DNA of 64,000 nt from Nymphaea colorata (Eukaryota; Streptophyta; Magnoliopsida; Nymphaeales; Nymphaeaceae): the NCBI RefSeq assembly GCF_008831285.2, contig NC_045148.1:19831002-19895001 (forward strand). The letters are read 5' to 3'. This document shows, in pieces, positions 62,200 through 64,000 of this stretch. The stretch's first letter is position 1, and every line of letters starts with the position of its first letter. A program made the translations under genes and the position numbers. The notes under the pieces are model-generated. The model searched no databases, was not told the DNA's origin, and was given only the letters and a program-made list of their open reading frames with translations.

Positions 62200-64000
62200 G
62201 GTAAGACTTCAAACCCTTTACCTTGCTCTTTCTTAGCTCGTTCCAATAACTCAGCATGGATAGTTGACAGTGGAGCTACAAATCATATGACCACTTGTTT
62301 AGAACTGTTATATAATGTCAAGTATGATAAACCTATATCAGTAAAACTAGCTGATGGGTTGACCACATCTACAGTAGGATATGGCTCTGTTTACATAAAT
62401 CAGCATATTACCTTGCATGATGTGTTGTATGTGCCTAAGTGTGCAACAAACTTGATATCTATTATCAAGCTGAGTAATGCTCTGAGCTGCTATATAATTT
62501 TTGTTGAAAAAAAGGTGATACTAGTAGACAGCAAGAATCAGACGAAGATTGGTAAATGCAAAGAAGAAAATGACTTATACTACTTAACTCGAGCACAACC
62601 CCAGCATATACACTGCAATAAAGACCGCCAACAATGCTCGTATATGGCACTGCAGAGTAGGTCATCCCTCCAATAAGGTCCTGTTAACTATGTTTCCAGG
62701 ATCTAGATTCTTAGTAGATGATTGTGAGGCATGAACCCTGGTTAAGATGGCTAAGATGACCAGGTTGCCTTTTACAGACTTTGAATATGTCGCTGAATCA
62801 TGCTTTCATTTGATACATATTGATGTCTAGGGACCAGCCCCTATAATTGGACAATCTAAATATAAATACTTTGTCACTTTCATAGATGACAAATCTCGAG
62901 CCACTTGGATCTATTTCTTGAAAAGGAAAAATGATGTATTTTTTACATTTAGGCAATTTTTTCAGTACATAGCCACTCAGTACAATCACACGATTAAGAA
63001 ACTAAGGTCAGACAATGGAGGAGAATATATTAATGCAAAATTTGAGGAGTTGACAAACAAACAAGGAATATTACATCAAACCACCTGTAGGGGTACTCCC
63101 TAATAGAATGGGGTAAGTGAACGACGAAATAAACAGTTGCTAAACATTGTCAGATCTCTAATGTTTTATATGAATGTTCCTCCACAGTTTTGGTGTGAAG
63201 CAGTGGCCTGTGCTTGCCATGTCATGAACAGAACCTCAAGCCACACACTAGGCAACAAGAGCCCATTAAAAAGTTTCAATGGTAGACCTCCTTCTTTACA
63301 ACACTTGAGAGTCTTCGGATGTGTGTGTTATGTTCATGTACAAGAAAGTGCAAGACACAAGCTTGAAAGACGAGCTGTTAAATGTGTGTTTCTAGGGTAT
63401 TCCTTTAACAAGAAAGGATATAAGTGCTATGACCCTATAAGAAACAAAACGTATGTATCCAGAGACGTCAAGTTCATGGAAAATACACCCTTCTATACTG
63501 AAACTATACCAGATGCTTTCAGCAAGGGGGAGAATGACCTAAACAATGATCCCATGCCTGTTATACCTCTTCCAATGGCAAATGAAAATGATGATGCATT
63601 TGTAACATTTGGTACCAGTTTGGCTGATGAAGAAGCAAACAACAACTCCCACTTGGATGTGGGTGTGACTGAAAGTGTTCAAAACAACAACTCCCACTTG
63701 GATGTGGGTGTGACTGAAAGTGTTCAAAACAGAAGGGTTGATCGCATAAGAAGAAGACCAGCCAAATATACTGATTACTATACATATCATGTTCAGAAAA
63801 ATGAAAAAGCTAATATAGCTCTCTGCCATGAAAGAGAACCACATACTTATGAACAAGCTAGCACCGAAGATAAATGGAGGAAAGCAATGCATGAGGAATT
63901 AGCAGCCTTGGAAAAAAATCAGACTTGAAAACTAGTAGATAGACCTCCAAACAAAAAGTTGATTGGCTGCAAATGGATATATAAAATCAAGTATGACAGT
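62200..64000 (+). pseudogene. Copia pol remnant: protease, integrase and start of RT
   Basis: The protease has AWIVDSGATNHMT (about 62250-62290) with the canonical DSGA. Next come the pre-integrase part (VLYVPKCATNLISI), the integrase core (YFVTFIDDKSRATWIYF, LRSDNGGEYINAKFEE) and GVSERRNKQLLNIVR, WCEAVACACHVMNRT and VFLGYSFNKKGYKCYDP. At 63101-63106 two adjacent stops, TAA TAG, stand where CAA CAG (Gln-Gln) would be expected; another stop is at 63926-63928. RT begins near WRKAMHEELAALEKNQT and continues off the edge as GCKWIYKIKYDS. It is non-functional. Confidence 0.88.
63638..63727 (+). repeat. 45-bp in-frame tandem duplication in copia pol
   Basis: Two perfect 45-bp copies (63638-63682 and 63683-63727) encode NNNSHLDVGVTESVQ twice in the linker between integrase and RT. 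Confidence 0.92.

Larger units (their letters stand above)
60682..64000 (+). mobile_element. Decayed Ty1/copia element, cut by the right edge
   Basis: It starts at TGTTAGGAGG, exactly where similarity to the CRK leader ends. An LTR of about 254 bp (60682 to about 60935) is followed by a primer-binding site, then gag, protease, integrase and the start of reverse transcriptase. Several stops and frame changes show it is not autonomous. The 3' LTR lies beyond the window, so no target duplication can be checked. Confidence 0.85.

Overview
The window is nuclear DNA of a flowering plant. The evidence is split genes with GT-AG introns, AATAAA poly(A) signals, long AT and CT microsatellites, Ty3 and Ty1/copia retrotransposons primed by initiator tRNA-Met, a LINE, and a tandem array of cysteine-rich receptor-like kinases (CRKs). 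CRKs are a plant-only family. I cannot name the species.

The backbone is an array of CRK units, all on the + strand. CRK1 (2276-7044), CRK2 (18143-22927) and CRK5 (51710-56708) have full seven-exon structures with complete kinase motifs. CRK3 (25526-35687) is broken by a one-base deletion and a retrotransposon. CRK4 (37679-42630) is a degenerate relic. Only the 5' flank of a sixth unit remains in the window (59380-60681). The striking point is the ectodomain. Exon 1 encodes a signal peptide and four DUF26 (Gnk2/stress-antifungal) motifs in an A-B-A-B order, where a standard CRK has two. The predicted products are plasma-membrane receptor kinases of about 845-872 residues: secretory signal, four extracellular DUF26 domains, one membrane helix, then a cytosolic Ser/Thr kinase.

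The units fall into two 5'-flank types. Type A belongs to CRK1, 2, 4 and the sixth unit; type B to CRK3 and 5. The flank after CRK2 and before CRK3 matches the flank after CRK4 and before CRK5, so a two-gene A+B block was probably duplicated. Mobile elements then loaded the array. They are a Ty3 chromovirus-like element with 2.8-kb LTRs and a gutted interior (8083-16295), a full copia element with an open polyprotein inside CRK3 exon 6 (29788-35159), a diverged solo LTR in CRK4 intron 1 (about 38310-41502), a LINE with RanBP2-type zinc-finger modules (about 43340-50665), a 200-bp hAT-like MITE (57841-58040), and a decayed copia element running off the right edge (from 60682).

Left to right: 1-1320 low-information flank; 1320-7164 CRK1; 7165-8082 flank; 8083-16295 Ty3 element; 16296-18142 flank with two palindromes; 18143-23048 CRK2; 23049-25525 shared flank; 25526-35687 CRK3 with copia; 35688-37678 AT-rich flank; 37679-42630 CRK4 relic with solo LTR; 42631-51709 shared flank split by the LINE; 51710-56821 CRK5; 56822-59380 flank with MITE; 59380-60681 orphan CRK 5' flank; 60682-64000 copia fragment. 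No tRNA, rRNA or CRISPR feature was found.
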